This document shows positions 5,836-5,858 of a stretch of DNA of 5,858 nt, in pieces (position 1 is the stretch's first letter; each line of letters starts with the position of its first letter). The stretch spans positions 1 through 5,858 of the forward strand of contig JAUWMS010000195.1 in the NCBI GenBank assembly GCA_030613045.1, in the 5' to 3' direction. Below the pieces are notes generated by a model, which was not told where the DNA came from, searched no databases, and saw only the letters and a program-made list of their open reading frames with translations. The position numbers and the translations under genes were made by a program. The stretch comes from Candidatus Latescibacterota bacterium. GTDB taxonomy: Bacteria; Latescibacterota; 4484-107.

Positions 5836-5858
5836 TTGACATACTATATGTTGTGTAT
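5836..5858 (+). promoter_or_regulatory. Possible -35 element of a promoter leaving the window
   Basis: A perfect TTGACA stands at 5836-5841 with exactly 17 AT-rich bases to the window end, so a -10 box would begin at the first base outside. It suggests a rightward transcription unit starting just beyond, but only half of the promoter is visible. Confidence 0.35.

Larger units (their letters stand above)
5651..5858. other. AT-rich intergenic end segment, no gene seen
   Basis: No reading frame here has protein character. One plus-strand frame runs through from 5558, but its first part is translated repeat (KFLCVLCISAV, a typical product of such repeats) and it has no ribosome site. The segment holds a possible minus-strand promoter, purine runs (AAAAAAAA near 5778) and a -35-like hexamer at the right edge. 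The next gene probably starts beyond the window. Confidence 0.5.

Noticed and set aside
5558..5839. Plus-strand frame of 93 codons
   Set aside because: Its first part is translated repeat (KFLCVLCISAV type) and it has no ribosome site.

Overview
The window reads like an accessory stretch of a moderately GC-rich bacterial chromosome. Genes are well spaced, intergenic gaps are long (about 240 to 520 bases), start codons have clear GGAGG or AAGGA ribosome sites, and the gaps are filled with short-period dispersed repeats. From memory, this kind of intergenic repeat (period 9 to 10, units such as CACGGAA) is common in Planctomycetota/Verrucomicrobiota-type and related uncultured phyla. That placement is an impression only: there is no rRNA or marker gene here.

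Layout. Bases 1-765 (+) hold the 3' part of a GNAT acetyltransferase whose start lies outside the window. Bases 766-1286 hold no protein gene. They contain a highly folded segment that, read on the minus strand, ends in a hairpin plus T6 terminator between two plus-strand genes (a candidate small RNA), followed by an inverted-repeat element. Bases 1287-2990 (+) encode a complete CocE/NonD-type serine hydrolase. Bases 2991-3359 are a convergent gap with a strong, probably two-way terminator. Bases 3360-4529 (-) encode a 12-helix MFS transporter. Bases 4530-4767 are a repeat-filled gap. Bases 4768-5454 (-) encode a stand-alone class I glutamine amidotransferase. Bases 5455-5858 hold a nested inverted-repeat leader, a possible minus-strand promoter and, at the very edge, a -35-like hexamer.

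The genes do not form an obvious pathway. The amidotransferase and the transporter share a strand but are separated by a 238-base repeat block. The hydrolase converges on the transporter. An acetyltransferase, a hydrolase and an exporter-type MFS protein would fit small-molecule modification or detoxification, but the sequence does not show this directly.

The most striking non-coding pattern is that all three start codons visible in the window are preceded, 26 to 50 bases upstream, by an inverted pair of 9-10-base tandem repeats enclosing other palindromes or tandem repeats. The second is the minus-strand structured RNA candidate at about 801-940. No phage, transposase, CRISPR, tRNA or rRNA feature was found.
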